Origin: Prunella strophiata
Lineage: Eukaryota; Chordata; Aves; Passeriformes; Prunellidae
Length of the DNA: 64,000 bases
Assembly: GCA_036583965.1 (NCBI GenBank)
Contig: JAZBQD010000017.1
Location: 26,570,385-26,634,384, forward strand
Reading direction: 5' to 3'
Position 1 is the stretch's first letter, and each line of letters starts with the position of its first letter. The position numbers and the translations under genes were made by a program. A model generated the notes under the pieces. The model was not told where the DNA came from. It saw only the letters and a program-made list of their open reading frames with translations, and searched no databases. This document shows, one piece after another, positions 1-13,400 of this stretch.

Positions 1-920
1 GTGCTCACCAAACATCATCTTGATCAAGACCAGTGCAAACACTTGAAAATACTCCATCTTCCTGAGCAGAATGAGGTTTATGCCTTCATAAGAGGCTATG
101 TTAAAGAAGGTGAAACTGTTTTAGATGGATAGCTTGGTACAGATATAGCTCCTCTCTAAATTTTTCCAAGTTTGGACATGTGTGGCCACACTGTGTCATG
201 GCTGTTCATTTGCTGTGATGTACCAAGAACCTTCTTTTGCTCAAAATAATTCATACTGTTAGACAAACTGCTGTATAAGGTGCCACAGGAGGTGATCTCA
301 CAGAGCAGAGATAACAAGATGGTTTAGTGTGAAAAACAATCCCTTTTCTTTCAGTGCTGCAGAAAAATGTGCACATGCACAGAGGCAAAGATCTGCAGCT
401 TACTTAACACTTCCATCTACAGGCTTTAATGATTTTGGAATATTATTCTTCTCTTTAACCAAAAACCCCTCACCTGGGATCATGACCATTTCCCACCTCT
501 GCTGTAGAAGCAGATCCTTCCTTGGCTCCCCAATGCCAATTACAGTCTTTCAGTTTTGTGGACAGATCAGCAACAGTCAGGAGTTACAAGCCTCTTAACT
601 GCCTGCAACAGCAGTCTCCAGACCCTCCTTTTCTCTTTAAATGCACAAACATGAAAGCTATTGGAGAGATGGTGGTGAAATTGCTGTGTTGTTTGCAGCT
701 TACTGTTGTATCTGAAAATGTCTTTCGCCCTTTTTGTACCTTTTTATAAATCAGTGTAAGTACTCTCTAGAGAGGAATGTATGTGTGCTATCACAAAATA
801 CAGATATTGTCAGAGGAAAGAGCAATGGGATAAAATAGTTGCATTTTTCTGTTTTATGGATCTTTTCCTTGCCTATCTCGAGGTCATTTCTTTCCAATCT
901 GGAACACCTAAGTATAAATT

Positions 921-942
921 AAAAAAAAAAAAAAAAAAAAAA
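921..942. repeat. poly(A) tract, A22
   Basis: Uninterrupted run of 22 A directly after an AT-rich stretch. No retrocopy body, tail-associated target-site duplication or upstream gene-like sequence is evident, so it is annotated as a homopolymer only. Confidence 0.95.
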
Positions 943-1106
943 GGAAGAAGAAACATGTAAAATTGTTTCTTAGAAATCATCACCCAAATAGAGATGACTT
1001 GCAGAAAAAGTCCTCTTTTGTTTTTCAGGAAAATGAAGGTAGTAAGTACACCATGCATTTTTGTTTCCTTATACTTTGGAAAAATCTATAACTGAAAACA
1101 GTCAAA

Positions 1107-1160
1107 AATCTGGTTAAACTGTGGAGAAAATCTGGCCAAACTGTAAAGAAAATCTGGCCA
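1107..1160. repeat. 22-bp minisatellite, about 2.5 copies
   Basis: The unit (aatctggccaaactgtaaag plus aa) occurs at 1107 and 1129 with a partial third copy at 1151. Copies 1 and 2 differ at four positions. Local tandem duplication, no coding role seen. Confidence 0.85.
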
Positions 1161-2769
1161 AGAACAGGTTACTATACTTGCAAAGATTGCTTGAAGACCT
1201 TTCTTACCCTCCACACTTCTAAACAGAATAGAGAAAAGCATCTGCTTCAAATCCTGCACCACAGGTACATGAATACTCAAGATCTTAGCTGAGACTCATT
1301 CTGCACACTGTATTTGTATATTCTTACTGAATCGTAGCAAGAGTTTCCCTTATTTGAATAAGAATACGAACATTCTCAGAATATTTCTAAGAACATTTCT
1401 GCTACTTGTGAAATATAAACTACTGTGAATGCCAAAGAATTTGTATCAATTTAATTTTATTAATCACAGATACAATATGTAGATAACAGACATGTCACAT
1501 TTCTGGACAGCTTCAGAAATTAACAACCTCAAACTCTGAGATCAGAGTTTTCTAGCAAGAGAGGCAAGCAAGTCCTTGCACTGTTCCTCACTGGCTTCAG
1601 GACAGGAAATCTGCAGGACTGAACATGTCTCCCTCTCTGGATGAATGGTGCAAAAGACCACCATTACGCTACAGCACTGAGCAGTAAGCATTCCAGATGA
1701 TTCCTTCCACTATTTCACCTCTCCCCAGTCCCCTCCCTGTGGTGTAAGTCTGTGTAGACCCTCTGTTCTGCTTTTGCACCAGCTCTGGGTCCAGCCCAGG
1801 GTTTAGTGTCAGGACTTGATGAGGTAAGTAGGAGTAAAAATGCATCAGACAAATTTATCCCCAGAAAGCACAACAATTTTCACCTCTTCAGAGAGATACC
1901 AGAAAAATACACACAATTGCACAGGATTTCAGCATAGACTAAGTATTTCTTCTGTCCTTCATGTGCAACATCTCTCAAACAAGTCTCATTGTCCCTTTTC
2001 TAATGAATCAAAGCTGTTGGAAAAGTGAGAAGGATCATGCTGAAACTGTAAATGTTTATAACTCCTACATGCTTTGAACAGACAAGAAAACCTTCCAGGT
2101 TCCACACTGGTTTGAAAATGCACCATCCCAAAATCTCATAAATCATGCAAGAACAGTTAGATCCGTGGGAGACACAAGTTGTGTGAAACTTCTAAAATAG
2201 ATGGAGCCCAATTGCCCCCAGTGATAATGAATGTAATTATATTGACTTCAAAGATATTTACACTAGCTGAGCATTTGCTCTACACTAGTTTGGTAACTAA
2301 TTTTTAAGGCTAAGTAAAGCAATAAAAAAATAAATCATTTTTTTTAAAAATCATCACAAACATTCTAAGTTTAAAACAAAATGCTCACGATCACGGAAAA
2401 ACTAATCCTAGGAATGGTGTGTAGGTTGCCAGGGTTCCACATCAGCCCAACAAATATGTTTCCAACACAACTTGAATAGGGATCACTGATACTTCTGTCG
2501 TTGGGTAACTTACCAAAACATTTTTGTTAATTATGGTTACCAGCTATTTGATTCTATTCAAGTCAGAGACTTTCCCTCTTTCAGATTATCCATCTTGTTT
2601 AGAGTAGTGGCATAGTGACATTGGAAGGGAATGACTGGAGGGGAGGTGGTGCCACCTAGAAGAGAATATACTGATCACCGAACCTTGCCTTTCTCTGGGA
2701 GGTTGGTGCTGACCTATCTGTGTCAGAAACACCACTGAGACCCACAGAGCCATTAGGAGGTTAGTGCAT

Positions 2770-2930
2770 CATTAGAAATTAAAATATTCCATCTTGCTAT
2801 TTCATCTTGATTCTGACTTTCATTTTAAATTACTTTGTCTCTTGTGCCCTGTTAAATTGATTTGTTATGCTAAATTTGTGCCAAATAAATAATGAGCTTC
2901 CTAATTAGCTTATGTTGAAGCAAGGCAAGG
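2770..2930. promoter_or_regulatory. possible conserved AT-rich non-coding element
   Basis: Non-repetitive AT-rich block containing ctaattag (TAATTA core at 2902-2907) and several other homeodomain-type half sites. Its texture resembles vertebrate conserved non-coding elements. This is a guess from composition and motifs; no alignment was possible. Confidence 0.2.
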
Positions 2931-5900
2931 ATGAAATTATATCCAACTGTCTAAGTGTCTGGGGCCCTATGAAAAAAACACACTGAAGATCCTAGAAACT
3001 GTGCAACTCCTCAAGACATTAGTTGCTAGCATGTTGATTCCCAGTGCTTTGATGCTGCAGGGAAGTAGCTGCTTTGAATGCTTCTAAGAACACAGAGCTT
3101 AGCTCTAATCACAGCAGTCCCACAGATAGCTACAACCTACAGATGAAAATCCCAGTAAGTAATAGAAGAAAAATGTACATTCACATGAGTCTCCTGAACA
3201 AATACCTGACACAACCCTCTGAATTAACAATTATTACTTTATTTTATTGTACCCTTAATAATCTACAGCCTAAGCAAACAGGCATAAATAACCTAGGAGA
3301 TACAGCATATTTTCAAGGTCTTAAAGGGATCTGAGCTCTTATCCCATTTTTGATATAAGGTCTCAGCCTTGTACAGCAGATAAACGCAATGGAAAATTTT
3401 GACTAAAAAGATCAAGAGGGAGTCTCTGCCTCTGCTTATGAAAATGGCAAAATCTTTGTTAGCCACAATCTAACATGGCCTGGGCTGAAGATCCATATAT
3501 CCCCTAAGACAGGAAAGAGTCAAAACTAAGATTCTGGTATGTCTGGCTGCTGTCCTACACAAAACTGTGCCTGGGACACTGGCAGTTACTATTGCTATCA
3601 CAAGGATTACTAGAATTACAATCTTTTACTATTACTATTACTTTCAAAATTGCTAATATTATTGTTGTTCTTGACTTTCTGAAGAGTTACTACTTTGTCC
3701 AGACAATTTTTGGTATTTTTACATGGTAATATTTCTGACTAGATGTACATACATCTTCTGCTGCTCTTTTCAAGCATTGTATTTAATGAGAAATGCAAGA
3801 ACATAAATTTTTTGTCGGGACTTACATACCAAAAATAGTGTAGATGAAGCAGAATAAGTACCAGCAACTTTAATAGCTAACCAGGGAACACACTTAATCT
3901 GTCAGCCATGAAAAGTATTTCCTTTCTGCATGGGAGAAGCCTCATGAAAATACATTATGAAATGTAATTAGACACATGCATTATCTCTTTTGTCAAGTAA
4001 GAGAAACACTTTTTTAGCTGCTAGAGTTCACCATAAGATGGGTAACCATATGGCATTGTTAGCTGAAGACTGATTCATGGAAAGGGAAGCTGTTCACCAG
4101 ATTTAGCTAGAAGCTAGTGATGTCTACCCAGCAGAAAGAGGAATTCATATTTAAACAGCATCTCTGTTTGCCCCAGATGAAAATAAAATAGAAGCATAAA
4201 TTTTTTACCTAGATAGCAAATATTTTAGAATAAGCTTATAAACCTATGATGTAAGATTTGCCTTAAAAGCACAGAAAAAAAATCCACCTAGTTCAGTGGA
4301 ACTAGGCTACAATATAAGCTAGAAAGAGGCACTGAAGCAAACAGTTAAAGAATGAAGTTTATGCTGAATATAGAAAAAACTTCTTCATTGAAAGGTATAC
4401 TAAGAATTGGAGTAAGCTGCTCAAGGAAGTAGTTGACTTACCTGCGGCATCAATTTTCCTAATGGATGGTGACAATTATTGTTGTTGTCATTATTAGTAC
4501 TAACATTCATGACAACAATATGTCTAGATGGTCAAATTAGAGTTCTCAAAAAAAGAAAAAAAAAAAGATAAAAGCAGTGGGGGAAAACAGGTATTCTCAT
4601 AAAAATATACATCACATCACAATATCCAACCTGTGATCTTGAAAGATTAAATCATTCCAGGAATACTAACACTAAGACTTCAAGTTTAGTTAAGAAAAAT
4701 GAACTAGGAAGTTATATAAAATAATTTATTTTAACTCAACACATGTCCGTATTTTTGCTGTAATGCTAATATATAATATGAAACAAAATTGTTATCATTT
4801 ACAGGTGGGTATGATCTAGGCTGTTTTGCTGTTACCAACTTGATGTAGGGGGAGTCCACTTCTTTCAAGGAATTTGGATGCTGTAAAATCATATTTTTTC
4901 TTTAATTGGTTAGTGTTTTTTTCATTCAGGACACAATTTGGAGAATATTTGGACAATTTGGGGAAGGGCCAAAATAAAAGAATAAAGGAACAGTAATAGA
5001 GATTGAAGAACTGGGTGTACAGAAATCAGAGTTATATTCAGATCAGTTGCAAAGATTCAGTTGGGTCCCTCAGCGTGCTGAGCTGTTTGGCTGGTAGACG
5101 AGTTCTGTGTGACGAGATGGATGATTGTAGATGTAACAGGGGGGTTTCTTCATTTACACTCTTAAACACTGCCCTGAAGAGTTGCATTTCAGCTCTGGTA
5201 CCTACTTCAGAGCTCCTGTGTAACACGAGACAAGTTGCCTCAATACTTTACAAACCTCTAAGTGTATGACACATTTTTTCAAGTGCCACTGAGCATGGGG
5301 GAATGTAGAACAGCAGAGCTCTCAGGGTTGCAATTGAAGGCAATGAGAACAGGTCTTTGACATCTTCCTGTGGATATGACAGTGAACCACTTTGTAACAG
5401 TAAAAATTGTACCATAAGTGTTTTTCTAGTTGCTGTTAAAATCATCCTCCCATCAGTGAAACAGATTCAAATACTCCTTTTAATTCACAGAAATAGATGA
5501 AGTTTTATGTTTAAAGCACCTAGAAAGAGTGATACATTGACAGGCACCTTTAAAAAGCCTGTGAAGAAATTAATTATTCTGTCTTCACAGTAGAGTTTGA
5601 AGTGTGTACAATAAAGAAGATAAAACAAATGTCAAATAACTGCTCATGTAACCAAGCACCAACCGGTCATGGGTCACTTTGAAGAAAAATAAGTGTACAT
5701 GTAATTACAGTATCAGAAGATACAAAGTGGCAGCTGAAATGAGATTGGAGACATAATTCTGACACTCTGTGCTGTTTAAGTGTTTGGCCTTGGAACCCCC
5801 TAATCACATTCTTTTATCACCAAGGGTGAAGTGAATTCATTTTTTAAATCAACAGAAAGCCACTATTTAAAATAAGGCTACTGCTTGTCATTGATTAGAC

Positions 5901-6880
5901 ATAAAAGTACCTTACTCTCAGGACATATTCATGAAGCTCTTCAGCTACCTCACAGATAATCTGAAAACACTTCATAATGACACCAGGGTGATTAAACACC
6001 TCACCAAAGCTCAGAGGCCAGATTGGCTAAGAAATTTTGTAAATGCTCCTGTTGGTCTGTGGAGCTCCTTGTGTGAATTTTGTGAATAAATGGAGACTTC
6101 TGCCTGTACCAGGGTGCTCTCAGAACCACCATGTCTCATGTGCAGGGCTGTATTTTTAAATAAAATGTTAGCAACATGGCAAGCAACTGGCTACACTCTG
6201 TAAAAAGATTCATTTGTCTGTTTCTAGGGTACAGTTTAGGTTAAGACATATTAGCAGGTATGAAGGATATTTGGCTCTCTTTTTAAAGCTCTGTGCTCCT
6301 TTGTCTCCCTCTTTCAACTCTTTTGGAAGGACCAAGAAATGTTTTCAGAAGTGAAATGCACCATTTGAGTATGCCATGCACAAGGCAAGACTGTTGATAT
6401 TTCACTCAGTCCCTGGCCAACCCCCATCTCCAGGCAGGATAAGAGAAACTTTTTAGGAACTTTTAGAGTTGATACTGAGAGAGCTGACACCAGTGTGTCC
6501 TCAGATCCACCTGTCACAGTCCTTGCTGCATGACCAGACTTTGCACAGGCTGCTCTTCAGCCAGTTCAGTGTCACTATTGTTCCCACTCTCAGCTGACAA
6601 AAGCTGGTGCCCATCTCACCTGGAAGTGCTCAGACCCTCTGGAGAGAAGGACACTGTTTTGGAGAGACTGTGGATGGGTGAGGGTTCTGTTTTCTGGCTG
6701 TTTATTGACAGAAAATACTGTAAATACTGAGGCCCATCAGAGGGTAACTGTTACAGCAGAATGGCTGCAGAATTTAACCCGACTCTTACACTCCTCCTCA
6801 TTTCTTATTAAATTATTTTCATTCATTGAGAAAGCTATTGGCTTTTCCTCCTCCAACACAAAATATACTGAAATTATTAG
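2931..6880. other. non-coding DNA, no gene recognised
   Basis: No open frame longer than 90 codons and no repeat family recognised. It holds a small inverted repeat near 4.5 kb (listed) and short A-rich runs around 4550. Ordinary intergenic or intronic sequence by appearance. Confidence 0.65.
4482..4518. repeat. 10-bp inverted repeat with palindromic loop
   Basis: Arms ttgttgtcat (4482-4491) and atgacaacaa (4509-4518) are perfect reverse complements separated by 17 bases. The loop itself contains the perfect palindrome ttagtactaa at 4494-4503. It is too short and isolated to be called a transposon end or a microRNA. Confidence 0.7.
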
Positions 6881-6889
6881 TTACAAAGG

Positions 6890-6912
6890 CTGGGGGAGGG
6901 GGGGGAGAGGGC
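6890..6912. repeat. G-rich run beside assembly gap
   Basis: G5-A-G8-AGA-G3 on the plus strand, about 35 bp before the N gap. On the minus strand the same bases form a C-rich pyrimidine tract ending in CAG, resembling a splice acceptor, but no convincing exon follows it. Such G-runs are prone to sequencing dropout, which may explain the gap. Confidence 0.7.
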
Positions 6913-6946
6913 AGAGAAGAGCCAGTCCTCTGAACAGGATCATTGT

Positions 6947-7446
6947 NNNNNNNNNNNNNNNNNNNNNNNNNNNNNNNNNNNNNNNNNNNNNNNNNNNNNN
7001 NNNNNNNNNNNNNNNNNNNNNNNNNNNNNNNNNNNNNNNNNNNNNNNNNNNNNNNNNNNNNNNNNNNNNNNNNNNNNNNNNNNNNNNNNNNNNNNNNNNN
7101 NNNNNNNNNNNNNNNNNNNNNNNNNNNNNNNNNNNNNNNNNNNNNNNNNNNNNNNNNNNNNNNNNNNNNNNNNNNNNNNNNNNNNNNNNNNNNNNNNNNN
7201 NNNNNNNNNNNNNNNNNNNNNNNNNNNNNNNNNNNNNNNNNNNNNNNNNNNNNNNNNNNNNNNNNNNNNNNNNNNNNNNNNNNNNNNNNNNNNNNNNNNN
7301 NNNNNNNNNNNNNNNNNNNNNNNNNNNNNNNNNNNNNNNNNNNNNNNNNNNNNNNNNNNNNNNNNNNNNNNNNNNNNNNNNNNNNNNNNNNNNNNNNNNN
7401 NNNNNNNNNNNNNNNNNNNNNNNNNNNNNNNNNNNNNNNNNNNNNN
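6947..7446. other. assembly gap (500 N)
   Basis: Exactly 500 consecutive N. A round number suggests a placeholder or estimated size. Any open frame drawn across it is an artefact. Confidence 0.99.
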
Positions 7447-10400
7447 GGCATTACATCGTCAATTTCATTTGACTTCAACAGATTACTTTTCAAGCAGGCT
7501 GTGATCTCCCCAGTGCAGGAAGAGCAATCCTCATGAGCACTGCTGGTAATAAGTGTGACGACACACTTTGCAGGCATAACATGAGAGAGGCTGTGAGAAC
7601 TCCCCATACCAACCCCATCATGTGTTTCTGCTCTCTGTGGAGCCTCACACAGATGCTGCACCAATGAGGACTCTTTCCTCACTGTCTTTGAACAACATTT
7701 TGTGAGATCAAATTTGAACCCATCAGAAGGATGAGGATTTTTGCAAGGAAAATGAAAGGTGACATGTCCTTTCCCAAAGTAGTGACAAATTGAATAGCCC
7801 AGAGTGGTCAGCACCAGAGAAGAAATCAGTATGACACTTGTTTGGTAAGTGAAATACCTGACAGACTAAAAAGTTTCTTTAAGATACTGCAAAACATAGT
7901 ACCTGCAAAGCATAAGAATTTAATACATATCTGTTTCAGCCCAGCTCTTCACTCCCAAGATCTCCATAAATAAAAAAAATTATAAAATTTGGCATGCTGA
8001 GAGAAAACCTGTTTAAAAAACACACTTTGCAAATCCCTATTCCTTCTCCCTGCACTATGAGAGAAACTTTTTCCAGATGAGCACCTGGAATTTCCATTAT
8101 TAGAGTTCACATGCAATGATAGTCATTAAAATGGTCTAATAATTATGCTGACTGTATTCAATAAGTTGTGAGAGTTACCTGCTCCTGGAGTGTTTCCTCT
8201 CCAGTGATTACTTTTTCCCTTTCATTAAGTGCTGCTATTATTTTATTTTCTTGGTCCCAGGGAAAAGGTGTACAGAATTAAAGTGATAGATGAAAAGCTT
8301 TCATTCCGGTAAGTGCTTAAGGGGAAACTTGCATAAACACCAGGAGAAAATAGAAATAACTCATTTCCATTCCTTTTTTTCTGAGGAGTGACTGATTTCT
8401 CTGTCAAACAACTTAACAAGGCTGGAACAGAAGTTGTTTCTCAAGTGAATAATAATGAGAAAAGAATGTGATTTGAGGTGGCTATTTAATTCTGACTTAC
8501 ATATTGTCCTGACTTACGTATTACCTTAGATCAAGTAGTTTTTACAATAAAATAAAAAAGAAGCTTGGCCCAAACAAGTCATTGGAAAAGTCCTAGCTTT
8601 GAGCCAGGCCTGAAAAGGACCAACATCTTACTGGGTATGGTGAAAGAAGGCTAGTGGGATTATTTTGTGTTCCATTAACTTTTATTGAAATCACTAGTTT
8701 TTTACTTTTAAGTTTTCTTCTGTCCTTCTAATAATGGCTTTAATAACCTCCAATGTAACTTTTGCAGCATATAAATAAATACACAACTTCACAACTGTGA
8801 AGTTTTATTTTCTGTTTTCATATTACCAACATTTCACCTCAAAGACACCTCCCAGACCTACAGTCCATAAGTAAAGAACAATGTCTCTGATCATAAATCA
8901 GTGCAGAAATATGTTAACAGTTTGCAGAATTAGCATTGGTATGAATCCTGTTTCTGGCAGATGAGCCCACAGGCCAGACAGTCCATCAGCAGAAGACCTG
9001 CAATCCTCACATCAGCAGAATAGCTAAAAGGCTGTGATGTATCCCTCATACCTCTTTTTTGCCCACAGGACCAACAGCAAAGGGCTATAGACATGTCTCA
9101 TATATATATAAAAGGAAGGAGAAGAGCCAATGGACACCAACCTGACCCAAGATTTAGGAAAATTGAAGCAAGCATGAACTGAGACAAAGCCTTAGCACAT
9201 TATAGCTGATGTTTCCTATTGGATGTAAAACATCTGCCCAAAACACCTTTTGCTGTTACCAGCCAAGCAGTAGCCAAAAGATGCACACAGAACCCCATAT
9301 CCTTGTGCTCCCACAACCAGACCACAGACATCTTGGCACTTGTGAGTGTGAGAGCCTGAAAGACCTGAAATCAAACTGCAGGAAGATTCAGTATATTTGA
9401 AAAAGCTTCCTTTCCCTTAAGAATGTGCAATATATTTTGTGACAATTATCTTGCACTGAAGTCCTGGTTATGGAAGGGAAGAATCCACAATGTGTTGTAG
9501 AGGTGAAAGCATCTAAGGGATTATGATGAGAAAATCTTACAGTTATTACTATAAATTACAGAAGTTTGAGACTCAAAATCACAGGCATAGGTAATTAGGG
9601 GAGAAAACTATGGCAACAGCTGAAGCTGTCAGGGCCCTGGCCTCAAAATAAAAGCTAAAGTTTTATCCATGCAACCATATGAACCTGCAGGAGGCAAAGC
9701 AAGATAGAACAAGAAACCTCACAATCACCCAAGCTGATGAAAAATGTGCATACCTTGCCTCAAACAGGAAAAGTTATTTGGCTGCAAACATGATGGGAGT
9801 CTGGAGGGCTCCCCCAAGTCAATGGCACCTCCTCTGAGTTTCAACAAGGAACTGCATGTCCTCCTCCTTCTCGATTTAACTACCCAGCTCTAGAGGCCAG
9901 ACTGCAACTGGACAATGGAAGGTACAGTGGGAAGCAGAGCATGGAAGCACAGAACAGCTTCCCAAAGACTCTAGAGCTAAATTAAAAAAAATTAAAAAAA
10001 TCATGACAGCTCATCTGAAAAACAAATAACAGCTTATTTTTAACTATCTAAGTAACACTTTTTTGTATCATGTAAGGAAAAATACCCAGCAAAAAGGACA
10101 TTAAGCAACCATTAAGGATGCCAAAGAGCAGACAGAACTGACAGCTAATCTGGACCCATGAAGTGACAATGCTGACCCTTTTCTGCTTTTGCTTAAAATG
10201 TCTGCAAATACTTCTTGTGAGCTGGGAGATTTTGTCAGTTTTCTTTTGTTTTCCTTCAGTTATTTATTTTGCTATTAAATACATTATATATCTGTTTGTT
10301 TATGGGTTTAGGTTTGTTTGTTTTTTACAACCCATTATGTTTATAAACTCTCTTCTATATGTCTGTTTCATTTATTTGAACTACAATAGATCAGACAGGA

Positions 10401-13400
10401 TTAGTTGCTTAGCAACTTTTCAGTGGCAGAATCTATTTTGGAGAATTTGCAATGCTCATACTAGAGGTCAGAAAATTTTATAACATCGTAAGCCAACCAG
10501 AAAATATGTTTCAACAACAAAGATTTCTTCCAAGGCTTCTATTTCAATAAGAGAAGATTTCAGAATACCACCAGAATGTTCTCCTGGAAAAGGGATAACA
10601 TATATTTAAAATGCAGAAAGTAATAGAAAGGCAGGAAAATATGAGTAGGTTTGGATGAAGTAGCATTATACCTTTCTTAAGTGCATTTCATATCTTCCTG
10701 CAGTTCAGCTGTACTCTTTCCTCCTACACAGGCTGCATTCTTGTACTTGCAGGAAGGATAAACAGAATAAAAAAAATCTAGCTTTATGAAAGTCGAATCA
10801 ATTTTGCTTTCTACCTGCCAATAAGTACAGAGGAGGCTAACAAACAATGGCACAATTAAACAAATAGAATGTACTAAGAGAACAGAAGATATTTTGTGCT
10901 GTGCTGAGGATGCTGTAGACCAGTTGAAAACAAATTCCTTCAGGTGGCAGATTAAATGGTGTCTCTTTTGTGATATTTCCTGATTTAAAAAACATTCTTG
11001 AATTAGTTTTGCATGACACTTAGACACTGTACCTTGGCACACACAAACATTGTCCTCTGGTCTTTTCCAGAGATATTTCTAACTTTCATGCTCAGATTAC
11101 AGTGTGCAGTACATCACACCTGGATTCCCCAAACCTGGAGATGAAAACCATCAATTCTGTGATGGGTTGCTTTATTTTTGTTTTGTTGGATTTTTTAATG
11201 CTTGCCTTAATGTTCTTGGGATCATTACGCTTAACAGAATGAGTTAATACTTAACTGATCTCTGGAGCACCCAAGATGCAAGGGTATAATATAAATCCAA
11301 AATGCCTTTTGCACTGGCATTCAGCTGATAAAATATACATTTTAGGAATGTGCTACTTTCATCCTACTCCAAGTGTCCTTACAGAAATCATGTGTGGTTC
11401 CTCATTTTTAAGACTCTAGAAAGGAACTGAATACCAAAATCAAAGTAACACAAGCTTTGTTTTAACAGAAAGTTTTCCCAAATATAAGGTAAGAATCCTC
11501 CCCTAAAATTCTTCAGTGGCCTTTTCCCCTGGATATATCAACAGTACTCTGCATTCTTAGCTTGACAAGTTCCTTTGCCTTTCTCTGGCAAAAACTGGTT
11601 ATGCTGGGCCAGGAGAGGATACACATTAACTGAAAAAATGAAAACCACAGGAAAAATTTAGGAAAATTGCTCTTAGTGAAACCAGATATGCTCAGCAAAC
11701 TTTCAAAGATAACAAGCTCCCAGGCAACTCTACAAGTGTTATTTTTGGCTGCTTCCTGCCTTGTATAATCATTTCCCTTAGGTCAGATATTTTAATGCAT
11801 TTTTTGGACTATATGGATGACTACACAACACCTCAAGTAGGGGAAAAGACAATCAGCTCTCTTTCCTCTTGTTATTTCCAGCATTATCTGAGAAACTTGT
11901 TTCAAAGAAAGAGAGGAAACCACTGCATTAATACAGTGGTCAAAACTAGCCACCAGGTGTTGTTTGTCTGCTAACAGGGTATTAAAGTAATAATAGAGAA
12001 AAATAAGGTTTAGAGATAATAATTTCCAGAGACAGAACACTGTTTATGAATAATAGAATTTACTCTATCTCTTTTAGGCAACATCTTAGATTGAGATTTA
12101 CATTATTGAAGGTTTTTTTGAGGAAGAGTTCACAGTAATTCTTCAGTGAGAAAACTAGCAATTTCTTCTAAGTTATCACTCATAAGAATAAAACTGCACT
12201 TTGATGTCTCACCATTTTAAGTTTAGCTATGTTTTTGATGACTATTTTAACAGAGTAAAATAATATGACTGTTGCATGGTATTAGTGCATTGGCTAGACA
12301 GCAAAAGCTCTAGTTAATGTTCCAGTATAGTTTCACATCCTTAAAAATTAATGAAACATTCATCTTTGCAAGTGGAACTTTCCATGCAGAATGTCACAAT
12401 TATAGTTTTTGAAAAACTGAGCCAGTTTTCATCTACTGCTTTCAAGTCAGCTAAAGGTGACTCTTTCCTTTCATTACAGAAAAAAGATTCAAATACACTG
12501 CAGGGTTCTTAATGGTGGGCCAATACGTCTAAAAGGTCTGACTGCAGAGCTGCACTACAGTTGCAGGCTTTATGTGCTGGTGGCACAGGGCCTGGAGGAA
12601 CCTTGAGGGATATGGCAGGGAAATGGGAGGCTTTGCAGGCCTCCTATCAGGTACTAAAAGACAAAAATCTGCACTGAAAACAGTTTGTCATGCAATTCCG
12701 CCTGCTGCAGCTGATGGAGGGCTCACTCTGCAGAGACTCAGGTCTGGCAGAAAGTAAGCCAGTTGTCTTCTAAGAGCTGCATTAAACCAATGAGCATAAG
12801 TTATACCTGAGTGGAAAAGTGAAACAGCAAAAAGCTCTGATACCAGCTTGAAATTATCTGCACGGGAGAAAATGATCCTTTTTCCACTGAGAGAAGTGGA
12901 GCTTCAGGATTCTGCATCACAACACATATATTATGTCCTCAGGAACAGACAGGTCCATAAACTGGGAGCTGGAAATGGATCATGTGACAGCTTCTTATTT
13001 TTACTCTAATGGCATGATTTACTTCAATCTCTTCAGTTCCTGTCCAATGCAAGGAGTGTAAGTTGATAATGACAAAAATGCTTAGAAGGTGCTTTATGTG
13101 ATTTCACAGGCAAACAGCTGGGATATTTAATGCCTGATGGTGAACACTCCCTTTGTGTTCAAACTGCAGTGACTGAACAAATCTCACTTTCATGCCGTCT
13201 GCTAAACACCCTTGCTCAAAATGAGTATGCAAATTGTTATTTCCCTGCATCTATTTGCCAGAACCATCCAAAATGACCAGATTAAAAAATAAATAAAAGA
13301 AATAAAAAAATTTCAGGCTGACACTTGTTTGTCATACGCTTAAATCAAAACAAAAAATTCAATGACAGGCAACGGTCTTCTTATATCCAACAAGCTCAGT

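Larger units (their letters stand above)
1..2769. other. non-coding DNA, no gene recognised
   Basis: AT-rich single-copy-looking sequence. Open frames are under 90 codons, overlap on both strands and show no recognisable domain, so I call none of them. Contains only an A-tract at 921-942 and a short minisatellite at 1107-1160, listed separately. Confidence 0.7.

Noticed and set aside
6678..7814. Long open frames on both strands spanning the N gap
   Set aside because: Most of their length is N; the frames only seem open because the gap has no stops.
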